Shown here piece by piece: positions 21,726 through 33,018 of a DNA stretch of 64,000 nucleotides; positions within the stretch are counted from its first letter, which is position 1; each line of letters begins with the position of its first letter. The translations under genes were made by a program, and so were the position numbers. The stretch spans positions 75,032,479-75,096,478 of the forward strand of contig CM033712.1 in assembly GCA_019671005.1 (NCBI GenBank). The letters are read 5' to 3'. Source of the DNA: Hibiscus mutabilis (taxonomy: Eukaryota > Streptophyta > Magnoliopsida > Malvales > Malvaceae). Under the pieces are notes generated by a model. The model ran no database searches, was not told where the DNA came from, and saw nothing but the letters and a program-made list of their open reading frames with translations.

Positions 21726-23160
21726 ATTATATTTGCAAGTTGTTCTGAAGATGGCACAAATTTAGTTCGTATAAGACCTTCTTGGATCTTTTCTCATATG
21801 AAATGACAATCTATCTTTATATGTTTGGTCCGCTCATGAAATATAGGATTGGTAGCGATCTGTAGTGTTGTCTTGTCACAATTCAGAAATATTGGTCCTA
21901 CATCTTTCATTCCCAGATCTTCAAGTAGTCCCTTTAACCAAACCAACTCCGATGTAGTCATGACCATGCTTCTGTATTCAGTTTTGGCTAAGGATCTTGC
22001 TATGGTGGCTTGTTTCTTAGACTTCCAAGAAATCAAAGAATCCCCAATCTTAATTCAAAAACCTGTTACTTATTTTCTTGACATTTGACATGCTGCCCAA
22101 TCAGCATCACAAAAAGCTACAATTTTACTATCACTTGCAACCTTGAATAATAACCCTTTTCCAGGATCTTTTTTGATATACCTCACGCCCGTAAGCGCGT
22201 CATCCATGTGAGATTGCTTGGGATTTTGCATAAATTGACTAAGATGATGAACGACAAGGTTATATCTAGCCGTGTGTGTTAGATAGATCAACCTTCCTAT
22301 TAACCTTTGGAAGATTGTCTTGTCTGGCAACAATTCATCCATCTTATCTCCCTCACAACTTTCATCAAATTTTGTAGTTGTAAGCTTCAAATTCTGTTCC
22401 AAAGGTGTCAAGGCATACTTGGCTCCCCCTAAGCCAGCATCTCTAATGAGCTCTAAGGCATACTTTCTTTGAGTTATGAGTATGCATTCCTTAGCTTGTA
22501 AAACTTCAATTCCAAGGAAAAACTTTAGATTTCCCAGATCCGTCATTCTAAAGTTCTGGTTTAAAAACCTTTTAGCTCCCCAAGCATCTTGTCATTGTTC
22601 CCCGAGATCAACAAGTCATCCACATAAACTAATAGCATTACAATGTTGCTCCCTTCTCTCTTTGTGAACAATGAGTAATCCATCTTGCTTTGAAAAAAAC
22701 CGAAAAGTAACAAAGCTTCTGCCAACCTCAAATTCCATTGCCTCGAGGCTTGTTTGAGTCAATACAATGACTTTTGCAGCCTGCACACCATCCTCTCCCA
22801 TTGGCTGCAAAAACCTTGAGGAAGATTCATATAGACTTCTTTATGAAGATGCCCTTGCAAAAAAAAAAAAAAACATTATGGATATCCATTTGAAAAATAG
22901 GCCATCGGTGAGAAGAAGTAAGAGCAAGGATAGTTCAAATAGTAACCATCTTGGCAATAGGGGAGAACGTATCAAGGTAATCAATTCCATGTTGTTGACT
23001 ATACCCCTTGGCAACTAAATGAGCCTTGTAATGTTCTACCTCAACAGAAGCATGATATTTAACCTTGAACACCCATTTACAACCAATAGGAACCTTCTCA
23101 GGTGGAAGAGGGATAACTGACCAGGAGTTATTCAACTTCAAGGCCTGAATTTCATCCTAC
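21726..23160 (-). pseudogene. RT and RNase H of outer copia element
   Basis: Read from right to left: WSVIPLPPEKVPIGCKWVFK (23130-23070), then a worn MDIHN motif near 22890 followed by a T-run that breaks the frame. LLVYVDDLLISGNN comes next with the catalytic YVDD at 22626-22615, then MTDLGNLKFFLGIEV (22546 on). FCDADWAAC (about 22105) and SWKSKKQATIARS (22030) belong to RNase H; the acidic residues of DADW are kept. KTEYRSM replaces the usual AEAEYRAM. Stops and shifts occur between the blocks. Confidence 0.8.
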
Positions 23161-23479
23161 ATAGCCTGAACCCAAACTGGATCTTGAAGAGCCTCAAAAT
23201 AAGATTGAGGCTCATGAATAGAAGTGACAGAAAGAAACAATTGAGTAGAAGTGGGTAAATGGGAATAAAAAACAAAAGAATAAAAAGTACGAGTAAAATC
23301 ATTCACCCATCTTTGGTCTTTCAAAGCACGAGAGGACCTACGAGGAACAAACTCAACAGGCACAACAGGGTCAAAAGGCACAGGTGTAGAAGAACCAGGA
23401 AGAGAAATATCCACTAGAGAATCCTGTAGGATAGTGTTAACACAAGGTGAAACTGATGGACTGAGAGAAGCATCATTAT

Positions 23480-24245
23480 GATTTAAATCACGATCAACAG
23501 GAACAGGACCAAGAATGTCTGCTGAAACAGTTGCAGGAGTAGAAGAAAGAGCAGAGGAATGCAAACATAAAAAATCAAAATAAAGAGAAACAGAGGATGA
23601 GGGAAAAAACTGAGAGGAGGAAACATGAAATTTAAAAGGAAAGACATCCTCAAGAAATTTAACATCCTTGTTAACAAAGAAATATTTAGAATCCAGATTA
23701 AACAAGACATATCACTTTGAGTGGCAGAATAGCCCATAAAAACTGAAGGAATAGCTCTAGATGAGAACTTATCTTGACACTTAGGAACAGTTGCATAACA
23801 CAAGCAACCAAATATGCAAAAATAAGAAAGATCAGGTTCTTTATGAAAAAGAACTTCAAGAGGAGACTTCCATTCCAAGACAGAGGATGAAATTCTATTA
23901 ATAATATGGCAAGCAGTTCTAATGCATTCTCCCTAGAATTTAATAGGCACATTAGAGTGAAATTTAAAGGCTCTAGCAACACTAAGAATATGTTTGTGTT
24001 TTCTCTCGGCCATCCCATTTTGTTGAGGGGTGTGAACACAAGAACTCTTATGTAAAATGCCTAAAGAAGAAAAAAAACTTAGAACAATCTGAATTAAAAA
24101 ATTCAGAACCATTATCACTTCGAATTGTATGAACTAAAGCAAAGTTTTAATGTAGGCAAACAAAACTTGAGGTGCAAAATAGAATCAGACTTAAGTTTCA
24201 GCAGATATATCCAAGTCATACGAGTATAATCATCTATAATTGTTA
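23480..24245 (-). pseudogene. Integrase core of outer copia element, truncated
   Basis: The sequence starts abruptly at TIIDDYTRMTWIYLLK (24245), inside the integrase core around its first catalytic aspartate. It continues through CVHTPQQNGMAERKHKHIL (24035-23980), with the catalytic glutamate in AERKH, then HKEPDLSYFCIFGCLCYA and the linker. Frame changes split it into several open pieces. The sequence further upstream is lost; at 24250 it meets unrelated AT-rich DNA. Confidence 0.8.
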
Positions 24246-24250
24246 GAAAA

Positions 24251-24404
24251 AAAACGAGTATAATTTCATATATATAGTTTAAAAATAAATGAAATTATAT
24301 ATATAAATTATTAAAATAATTGTGAAAAATAAAAATATTCAATTTAGTTTAAAAATATAAAAAATCATATATCTAATTTTATTTTAAATCTTGCTTTAAC
24401 TAGA
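24251..24404. other. AT-rich junction DNA
   Basis: Short AT-rich stretch between the truncated copia element and the next repeat. Nothing recognisable. Confidence 0.5.
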
Positions 24405-24704
24405 CATTAAATATATTTAAAATATATTCATATTTAAATTAATTATTTGAATTGGTTAAGTGGTTTGTATGGTTTTACACATCCCAAGTGATTTAGATTC
24501 GAGTTTCCTTGCATCCAATTTTAATTTTTTATTCCATAGCATTTACGACATTATAAGATATATAAAAACTGGTGCAATCTATTTCATTAAGATTGGATTG
24601 GTACATTGGTAAAATCATGAGGTTTCATTAAGATTGCATTTACGGCATTTAAGCCAAGTACTTCCCCTTTATTCTTGAATTTTCCTTCCATCGGGTGATG
24701 ACAC
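24405..24704 (+). repeat. Dispersed repeat with tRNA-like boxes, copy 1
   Basis: This stretch aligns with 60904-61151 over about 250 bases. It includes TGGTTAAGTGG, a good Pol III A-box-like string, and AGATTCGAGTTTCC, a B-box-like string, about 35 bases apart. A second A-box-like TTGGTACATTGGTAAAA follows. This is the layout of a tRNA-derived SINE head, but no A-tail or clean ends are seen. Confidence 0.5.
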
Positions 24705-26100
24705 TGTCATAACCCATTTTTGTCCGGGCCTAAACCCAATCCAAAAATTAAGGCTCATTTTTATTAAACCAATAACTCATACAATACTCATAAACCCATT
24801 ATAATAATATTACCCAATATTCAAACTCATTACCCATTTACAACCTCAAAAAACCGTCAGACCCAATTACACTAAAAAAAGATTAAACTACAATATATAA
24901 ATCCTAATAACCTAACCCTATGTCCAGCCACACTGTGCCACCGCCCAAAATCTGCTCCACCGCCTTGCAGAAGAATAAATGAGAGATATTTTAGATATAT
25001 TGTAAAAATAAGTTATAAAAACCCGAATAAAATCGAATGTAGAGACCCCAAATTTGAAATAATAATAATAAAAAAATAATAAAAACAACAAAAATTAAAA
25101 AGAAAAGGGAGGCATGTGGATGTCATGCATGGCGTCCACCTCAACCCCATTTGCCTATAAAAGGTTGGGGGCTGCCTCAAGGAACAATGAAGAAAAGGCC
25201 ATTAAATGGCATAAAAAGGCCATTGAAATGGCACAAAGCCATTGAAAATGGCAAGGGCAGTGCCTTTTTTTAAGTTCGAGAGCAGTGCTCTCATGAGAAT
25301 TTTTTATTTTCCCGATGGTTCGATCAATTATTTGATCGAGGTCCTATTGAGATTCGTTCGAGTCATTTTTGGCGAGATAATGCAAGGATCCTACTAGGGG
25401 TCACTCAAAGTTCTTCATTAGAGCTTCTAGTATGGTAAATTTTGGTCTTTATCTTTACATTTATTTTGGCTTAGATATAGGGTAATATATATTGACATGT
25501 CTTTATAATAAATATGTTCAGCATGCCATGTTTGTATATTTTAAGTTGAATGAATTATTTACAATGTTCTTTTAATTATTGGTATGTTCTTGTATTTTGT
25601 GTGCCATGTTTATATATTTTAAGTTGTATGAATTATTTACATGAATAAAATATATTTAATTCTAAATTATAATTTCTAAAATATATTTTCCTTTTAATTT
25701 TTCTTTTTGTATGTATTTTTAGAATATTGAATTTGGATTAATATTAAGGGAATATTTTCCAATTTATTTCGGGAACTGGCTAGGAAGTGGTATCTTGACT
25801 CATTCAGGTATTATCTTTCTCGGTTTTCGTAAATAAGGAAATATTCTGCTTAGACCGTTTTTTGGGATTAAATTTTAAATTAAATTCGAATTTTTATTTT
25901 CTTGCAAAGACAACACCAAATTAACGCGGTACCAATTTTGGGCATTGTGGGGGTGCTAATCCTTCCTCACGTGTAATTGACTCCCGAACCCAAACGTTTT
26001 TGAATCTCTGGTTATTTTTTACGGTGTATGGCCTACCAAAGTGGCTAGTGGCGACTCCATCTCCCAATTCTCCCTATTTTCACAAAAAACCCTTATTACA
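24705..26100 (+). mobile_element. 5' LTR of plus-strand Tat-like Ty3 element
   Basis: Starts TGTCATAACCCATTTTTGTC and ends CCCTTATTACA, two bases before the PBS TGGCGACTCCGCTGGGGA. The U5 side has the phrase GGCCTACCAAAGTGGCTAGT that is shared with the LTR at 8697-10874. Length about 1.4 kb. The left boundary is slightly ambiguous because the flanking repeat has a similar GTGTCAT at the same place. Confidence 0.75.
25156..25163 (+). promoter_or_regulatory. TATA box of the Tat-like LTR
   Basis: CCTATAAAAGG lies about 450 bp into the LTR and is followed by a GC-richer stretch, a normal position for the U3/R border. The R region would start near 25190. Confidence 0.6.
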
Positions 26101-26102
26101 GA

Positions 26103-26120
26103 TGGCGACTCCGCTGGGGA
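26103..26120 (+). other. Primer binding site of Tat-like element
   Basis: TGGCGACTCCGCTGGGGA lies two bases after the LTR end. It is the less worn version of the PBS at 8693-8676. Ogre-type elements are known to use tRNA-Arg; a match is expected but not verified here. Confidence 0.75.
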
Positions 26121-27976
26121 AATTTTTAAGAGAGTTGGGCCAATGTTGATTTTGTGTTGTCTCGTAAGCAATTCGAAAATCAATTCAATCCCTCGGCATT
26201 CATGCATGAGCTTTCTACCCGGGCTCCTCACCTCGTTAAGTATGAGTGATTACTTCGTTTCGTGGTGTCGTCACCTCGGTATAGTATTGTAATTCACTTC
26301 CGGAATTCGGTCATCATATTTTGTGGTGTCTTCGCCCCCGTATGATATACGGGTCGTATTCCCCCAAATTGATGTCTTAGTGACAGTTCAGGTACAGTCA
26401 CTTTAGAACCAAAATCCGCTTATACTGAGCCGTAGAAGCCACCTTTTAGAGCCATGCGAAACTCTGCCCATTTAGCAGTCACCCTGTTAGGCTTTGGTGC
26501 TTTTGTCTAGTATCCGTGTACAATTTTTTTATCATTCTAATGTTTTCCGCATTTATTGTTATGTTTATTTATGTACTTAATTATTTTCATCGATGCTAAC
26601 CCATTTTGCTTTTTTTAATTTCATATTTATATCACATCCATTTCATTTGCATAACATCTTTAGAAGCATGATTAATTTTTCATTTTCTACATTACATTTG
26701 CATTTAGGACACGCACATTGCATTTACATGCATATATTTCAAAATTTTGAAACTGGTCCCTGGGATGCCCCGTACCAACAATACCGAACAAAGAGAAAGT
26801 CGATCGATCCAACACCTTACTAAATCTATGCGAAAGTCTAGTCTAGGGTATTTTTGAAAATGACCACTACACCATGCCTCTACAAGGCCCCAGTCTAGGG
26901 GTAATTTTTCGATGAAGTCAGGAAACGAGCCTCCGATGTCAAGTCATTCTTTTGCATCCCAGACGGCTACATCAATTATCAACCATAACACTTCGCTAGA
27001 GCCTAAAGTAATGAGCTGTCATACACCAACACACCAAATTTACAGATCCGACCGAGGGGCAACATAACGCGTTCAGAAAAGGCAAAAACATACTTCAAGC
27101 TTCGAGTTCGCTTCAAGAGCAGTCTTAGACGAAAATGTTGGGGCATTCATCCGAAGAAGTAGTCCAAAAGATGATCGAACCTGAGGAAGTTGGGGCACCC
27201 TCACATACAAGGCACCGAGCACCATTTAATCGGAAGCAAATATCTGACCACCATAAAATCAGGGGCATCCTTTTGAGGGGCAAAACAAAATCTTTCATTC
27301 ACATGTTAATTGAGACCATCTGCATTGATTGCATGCATCGTACATGCATTTAAATCATCAAGTATTTAGACTATGCACACGCATTAAGCACAAAGTTAGG
27401 TGAATCCATAACACATTTTTTTCGGCTTGAACGTACAAACAAGGTCTAAGGTAGAGACCGAAGAACCTCGACCATAGGGGCAACAACGTGATGATCAACC
27501 TTTACCCTAAAGAAAGCCGAATGCGCTAAAAACTTAAACATCCAGGTAACATCGGTAAAATTTTCTAAACAAATTACTAACTAATGTTTTATTTTGCTTT
27601 CAGGTCATGACTCCATGTCACAGAATAGTAGAATCAACTTTTTCCCAATCTCACCTTCATCGGTGGTGGTATTTTGCATCTCCATCAGTGGTGTGGCAGA
27701 TCAAAATTTTGAAGATTCTGTATCTCCGTCGGTGATGTAGCAGATCCTGTATTTTTTTAGATCTTACCTCTTCGCCAGTAGTGTGACAGATCAAATTTTT
27801 AAAGATCTTATTTCACCGTCAGTGGTATTCACATCAAATTTCCCTTTGGATATCATCTCTCTGTCAGTGGTGTGGTGGATACCATATTCTCTAAATCTCG
27901 CCTCTCCGCCGGTGGTGTAGTGGATCAAGCATTTTGCGGGTTATACCTCCGTCAGTGGTGGATGACCAATATTGCG
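26121..27976 (+). mobile_element. Non-coding remainder of Tat-like element
   Basis: The leader after the PBS runs directly into sequence with GGGGCATTC, GGGGCACCC and GGGGCAAC phrases and then a tandem repeat at 27640-27965. These are typical of the 3' non-coding part of such elements, so gag-pol is probably deleted. No domain is recognisable. The element is cut at 27976 by the Athila LTR, and its 3' LTR is not in the window. Confidence 0.5.
27640..27965 (+). repeat. Tandem repeat with CTCCRTCAGTGGTGTGG core
   Basis: About six to eight variable units carry CTCCGTCGGTGGTGT followed by GGCAGATCAAAT-like text and a T-rich spacer, with a period near 40-65 bp. It lies in the tail of the Tat-like element. 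Confidence 0.65.
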
Positions 27977-29469
27977 TGTAATAAGTGCTCCACAATTGTG
28001 CAAGTGTACACGTCGCAAGTTATAGTATAAAAGATATCGTCTCCACAGGGATTGGTGCCACTTCAAGAATCTAATCTCTTGCACTGTAACAAATAAAAGA
28101 ACACAAGTAGAAGATTGTAGGAGTTTTAACTAACAATTAAACTAGAAAACAATAAAGTAAAAGAAGATGTAATCAAATGAGAGAGAATAGGCCAGGTTAT
28201 CTTGAATTGAGGAGTGATAGCCGATCGGATCATCTTGGTAAAAGAGTGCAATGGCAACTCAGTTGTCGTGGCAACTTGCGCAGCGGGGTTGCCTTGGCAA
28301 CTAATCGACGGTTGCCTGGGCGACTAACTGGGCAACTACTTGGGCGGCTGGGCAGTAACTTCAAGGTTCGGCGGAGCGTTCTTCAATGGTTTATTCTTAT
28401 CCCTAAGTCGAAACTCTAGCTAATTGTACATGCATTGACAATACATCCCTGCGTGAATCAAGGGTGAACAACAACCAATCTTGCGCTCCTCTTAGCCGTT
28501 GAAATCCTTAACTTATTCCTAAACCGGATTAATCTTCACCATCCATATATTGAATAAAGACCATACTCGTTCGTTTCTTGAATCTAACTCTCCCGATATT
28601 AGATAAATAGATAAAGTTACGAGATCCTCTCCCAATTCACTCACAAACAAGAATAAGAACCAAGAATGAGTAAACCTTGAATTGAAAGTGCAAACTCTTA
28701 TTACCTAAACAAAATCCAATTGTTCCTCACAACCACAAAACACAATAACCTTAGCCAAATAGATTTAGTTCATGGCTAGGTTCCAAAGAAACACAAGACA
28801 AAGAATTCCTAGCATAAACCTAATTGAACAAGAAAGAAAAAGATGAAGAATGGTTGAAGCCTTGTCGAAATCTCCCCAAAGCTCCTGTCAAAATCTCTCA
28901 TCTCCCTTTGTCAAAATTTTTCTCTTATCTCCCTTCTATGGAGTTGACGGCTTGGTCCTCAATTTATAGGGCTAGGTCAAAGTCTTTTTTGAGGAGGAAG
29001 TTAAGTTGGAATTAAATATCTTTAAAGAATATAATTCTTTATTATATTTAAATTCCTTCTAGAACTTCTCCTATCTTCTTGGGATTTAATTTCTCTTTAA
29101 CCTCTTCATGGAAATCAAACTCCTTTGGGATTTAACTTTGCTCCACGTCATCTTGGGTTTTTCTAGTCATCAATTTCGACTACCATATCATCTTATTCCT
29201 TGTCGAAAATTGCCCTGAAAACTAGCTCGGCATCTCCTTCATGCATTGCCCTCCTTGCTTTGGCAAGTGATTCTGCACACACACACACAAAACACACCAA
29301 AGCAGTATCTTTTTCCACAAAATTAAGCAAAATATGAAATCAAGCTTGTCCACCAAGGAAACAATGCAAACTTGCATGAATGGTTAATAATGCAACTAAT
29401 ATGAGCCTAAGTCTAGCAATAATATGAATAAAAAGGGTGATAAAAATAGTACTTTTGAACACTTAACAC
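27977..29469 (-). mobile_element. 3' LTR of Athila-like element
   Basis: Read on the minus strand it starts TGTGTTAAGTG at 29469 after a purine tract and ends CTTATTACA at 27977. Near its end it has CCCTGTGGAGACGATATC, a phrase found near the 3' LTR end of Athila-type elements. It also contains a cluster of GTTGCC/GGCAAC half-palindromes at 28258-28345. Length about 1.5 kb. No second LTR is left, so the boundaries rest on sequence pattern alone. Confidence 0.55.
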
Positions 29470-30265
29470 ACCCCTAAACTCGAACTATTGCTTGTCCTCA
29501 AGCAATGCAAACTAATAATTACCTGCCAAGACTTCATTTTTCACAAACTTAGCTTTGAACTTGATTTCAATTCTCAGAACCGTGGCACAAAGTACGATTG
29601 ACTTTTCATTTTTCAGAAAACTTAGGAGTTACTCGGAATCAAACTATAATGCTTGTGAGTGTGTGCAGATTTGTGTGCAAGTTGATTTTTCAGATTCTAT
29701 GCAAATAAGAGGTTTTCAAATTACTTCATTGGATTCTTTTAACATGTTTTAACTAGAGCCGATTTCGGGCACCTCTAGCGATCAATTTTTAGCACATACT
29801 AGAGCCAATTTTGGGCACCTATAGTGATCAATTTTTAGCACATACTAGAGCCAATTTCGGGAACCTCTAGTATTCATCCAATTTTTATTCTAATCCCCCA
29901 ATTTTTTAACTATCAACCTAAGTTCGCTAGAATTCCTTAAATCAATCAAGCCACACAGTGTTTCATCAAGTTTAGCATCATAATACGATTCTAAATGTTT
30001 CTATGTTTATCCTAGAATAAAAAGTTCTATCAATTGAGTACATTAGCAAAGTCATCATCGGATATTCATCAAACCTAGGCAATTCTTGTTCCAACTAAAG
30101 GCATGGCAAGCAATTTATGTATCCTAAATGCAATACTTAAGATGAATGCAACTAAACATGGTAACTAACTAATAATAATCCCCCCCAAACTCAATTGAGG
30201 CATTGTCCTCAATGCATGCAACAAAGAAAAATAAAAATAAAGAAAAGTAAAATACAAACGAGGAC
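29470..30265 (-). other. Polypurine and 3' non-coding region of Athila-like element
   Basis: The minus strand contains two copies of the characteristic motif GAGGACAA...GAGTTT followed by a G-run. The first is at about 30213-30180 (GAGTTTGGGGGG) and the second at about 29500-29470 (GAGTTTAGGGG, next to the LTR). The second is the likely polypurine tract. Between them, around 29750-29870, a phrase CTAGAGCCRATTTYGGG repeats three times. Confidence 0.6.
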
Positions 30266-30907
30266 TTACTTTGAGAGTTCATCATTGTGGATGATTAGTT
30301 TTCTTTTGGTCGGTGTCTTGATTCTTTTTATTAAACGTGGTGGTTGCTTCCTTGTTGCCAATGGTGGAATCGATCCTCGTACGGGGTTGTCCTCATCGTC
30401 ATCTTCATCAATGTCATTGGCTTTTCGCTTGGGCTTGGAGGATTCGATTGGTGCGGTCTTTGTTGGTGCAATGGAGGACTCGTCCGAATCTGAAAAATTA
30501 GACAATGATTTAGTACAAGTTGATTCGGGCATATGTGCTTTACCTTTGGCTTTTGCAGTGGTTGCCGCAACATCTTCAGTGTTGGTTGCCGTGGCAACTG
30601 CTTGGGCAGGCGCAGTGTAGGTTGCCACGACATCATCTGTTGCGGTTGCCGTGGCAACTACTTGCCACTTTTGATGTGTAATCCTTTTGAAGATGAATGG
30701 TTCAAGGCCGAAATCTTGATGAGAGTTGGAGTATTCGAAGCCTTGTTCTTCACAAATCTTCCGGCTTTCAAACTTGGAGTGAAATCTTTCTTGAACCACC
30801 GGTGTAGCAAACTTCTTATATCTTGGTTCTTTGGAGGAACTTAGATGAACCAAAAACTCGATTTTGGATGCCATAGATGATCTTGGTTGTGAGTTTGGTA
30901 AAAACAA
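30266..30907 (-). CDS. Extra 3' ORF of Athila-like element (213 residues)
   Basis: An open frame between integrase and the polypurine region, where Athila elements carry an additional or env-like ORF. The N-terminal part (MASKIEFLVHLSSSKEPRYK, then KKFATPVVQERFHSKFESRK) resembles a plant 'putative transposon protein' domain known from such elements. The middle is an Ala/Thr/Val repeat (VVATATATDDVVATYTAPAQ) written by GTTGCCGTGGCAAC palindromes. The C-terminus is acidic then basic (DEDDDEDN, RLIKRIKTPTKRK). No signal peptide or membrane segment is seen. It is probably truncated; the usual ORF is longer. Confidence 0.5.
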   Translation of the reverse strand: MFLPNSQPRSSMASKIEFLVHLSSSKEPRYKKFATPVVQERFHSKFESRKICEEQGFEYSNSHQDFGLEPFIFKRITHQKWQVVATATATDDVVATYTAPAQAVATATNTEDVAATTAKAKGKAHMPESTCTKSLSNFSDSDESSIAPTKTAPIESSKPKRKANDIDEDDDEDNPVRGSIPPLATRKQPPRLIKRIKTPTKRKLIIHNDELSK

Positions 30908-31461
30908 AGAAAGGAAAGCAAAAGAAACTAATGAGTTGCAAGATTAAAAGTAGGAATAGGTTTCTTGGAAGTTAAGGGTGATGGGTTAAATAGAAAAGAT
31001 AGGTAGTAAATATGGTGGGTGTGATTAATTGGAAAGAAAGAAAACAAGGGTTTTGATTTGGGGGAAGGTGGCGGCTAGGGGGTTTAGGGAAGGGGAAGGA
31101 TTTGGCCGGTTATGTAGGGTTTATTGGAGGCTTAATATAAGCCTTAGATTCAGCCCATTAATTTCCTTGTTGAAGAAGTTTCCTTCTTGAATCAAAATTA
31201 CTCTTTATCTTGAACTCTTTTCATACAATTCAAAAAACAAATAAAATAAGGATTAAAATTAAAGATAAACTAATAAAAATAAATAAAGATGTGCAAAGAA
31301 ATTATTAAATAAAATTAGATAAATATGAAAGAAAGATGTAGTCTTAATCTTAAAAAATAAATAAATCTATCCTAAAAAGAAAAAATAACCAAAATTAAAT
31401 AATAAAAAAATAGTTCAAAAAAATAATAAAAGAAAAAGAAAATATCGAAAGAGGAGCATGC

Positions 31462-32740
31462 TCATGCATCTCCTAAGGTGACTACTTCTTTGTTACGTTC
31501 CACATGGGCACTGTTGTAGTGCTTTAATCTTTGTCCGTTAACTTTGAATTCATGTTCGTCAGTGATGGACTTGATTATCACGGCACCATGGGAGAATGGT
31601 TTGACAACTTCGAATGGTCCCGACCATCTTGATTTCAGTTTTCCTGGGAAAAATTTTAGCCGAGAATTGAATAAGAGAACTAGTTGCCCTGACATGAATT
31701 ACCGCGATAATAGTTTCTTGTCATGACATTGCTTTGTTTTCTCCTTGTAGATTCGTGCATTGTTATAGGCGAGTGCACGTAATTTTTCTATCTCGTTGAG
31801 GTCCAACAAATGCTTTTGTCCTGCACTTTCCCAATCCATATTCACGGTCTTGATTGCCCAATATGTCTTGTGTTCGATTTCCACCGGTAGATGGCATGTT
31901 TTGCCATAGACAAGTCGGAAGGGGACATACCTAAGGGTGTTTTGAATGCAGTGCGATATGCCCAAAGTGCGTCATCTAGTCTTACTGACCAATCCTTCCT
32001 AGAGGGATTTATAACTTTCTCGAGTATACCCTTCAATTCCTGGTTGGAAATTTCTGCTTGCCCATTGGTTTGTGGGAGATATGCCGTGGCAATCTTGTGG
32101 GATACACCAAAGCATTGTAACATCTTGGCGATGAGTTTGTTGTCGAAATGCTTTCCTGCATCCCCAATAATTACTCTCGGCATCCCAAACCGTGTAAATA
32201 TATTTTTCTGCAAGAATCGTTGCACAGTCTTGGAATCGTTGGTGGGAACTGCAGTTGCCTCAACCCATTTAGACACGTAATCAACGGTAAGTAGAATGTA
32301 GAGGTTGCCGAATGAAGATGGGAAAGGTCCCATAAAATTGATCCCCCATACATCGAACAATTCCACCTCGATGATGTTTTGGAGCGACATCTCATGTCGT
32401 CTAGAGATATTGCCCGTCCTCTGGCAATGATCACATTGCTTGTAAAAATCTTGGGCATCTTTGTACAGTGTTGGCCAATACAAACCGGATTGCAAAACTT
32501 TGGCCGCGGTACGTGTTCCTCCAAAATGTCCTCCATAAGGTGAAGAATGGCATTGCCGGAGTACATTCTGCTGCTCCTCTTCAGGGACACATCACCGTAT
32601 AACATGATCTGCACATTGTTTAAACAAAAGAGGCTCATCCCAAAAGTAATGCTTAGCATCATGGCGGAACCGCTTCTTCCCTTGGTGAGTAAGGCCATAA
32701 GGTAAAATACCACAAACAAGGAAATTAACTAAATCTGCAT
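31462..32740 (-). pseudogene. Integrase of Athila-like element
   Basis: The zinc-binding part ends in CDHCQRTG (32415). The core has the catalytic residues in place: D in DVWGINFMGPF (about 32365), D in IIGDAGKHFDN (about 32170) and E in NGQAEISNQEL (about 32060). The C-terminal part LKSRWSGPFEVVKPFSHGAV is the usual GPF/Y module; no chromodomain follows, as expected for this lineage. A frame change near 32500 separates the N-terminus, and another near 31850 separates the C-terminal part. Confidence 0.85.
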
Positions 32741-32747
32741 ACTAGGG

Positions 32748-33018
32748 TATTGCCGAGGCATGTGTTGTAGTGGCAACTGTTTCCATGGTTGTCGAGGTGT
32801 GCGCATCTAGAGTTGCCGCGGCATACGCGTCAAGGATTGCCGAGGCATGCGCGTCAAGGGTTTCCGAGGCATACGCGTCTGGGGTTGCCGAGGCATGCAC
32901 ATCAGTGGTTGCCGAGGCATACGCATCTAGAGTTGCCGAGCCATGCGCTTCAAGGATTGTCGAGGCATGTGCGTCAAGGGTTGCCGAGGCATGCACATCC
33001 ATGGTTTCCGAGGCAACT
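32748..33018 (-). repeat. 24-bp in-frame minisatellite between RNase H and integrase
   Basis: About ten units of the type TTGCCGAGGCATGCGCGTCAAGGG recur at 24 bp. On the minus strand they encode an eight-residue repeat (TLDAHASA and variants) that stays in frame with the RNase H segment. Open frames on the plus strand over this stretch are by-products. The unit contains the GTTGCCGNGGCA half of the palindrome found elsewhere in the element. Confidence 0.85.

Larger units (their letters stand above)
15668..24250 (-). mobile_element. Outer copia retrotransposon, 5'-truncated, with nested element
   Basis: This is a minus-strand Ty1/copia element. Its polyprotein C-terminus at 15905-15814 continues across the nested element (15906-21725) at 21726. 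Upstream come RNase H, reverse transcriptase and integrase, and the homology stops at about 24245 within the integrase core (LTIIDDYTRMTWIYLLKLK). Gag, protease and the 5' LTR are missing. Many stops and frame changes are present, so it is dead. Confidence 0.75.
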
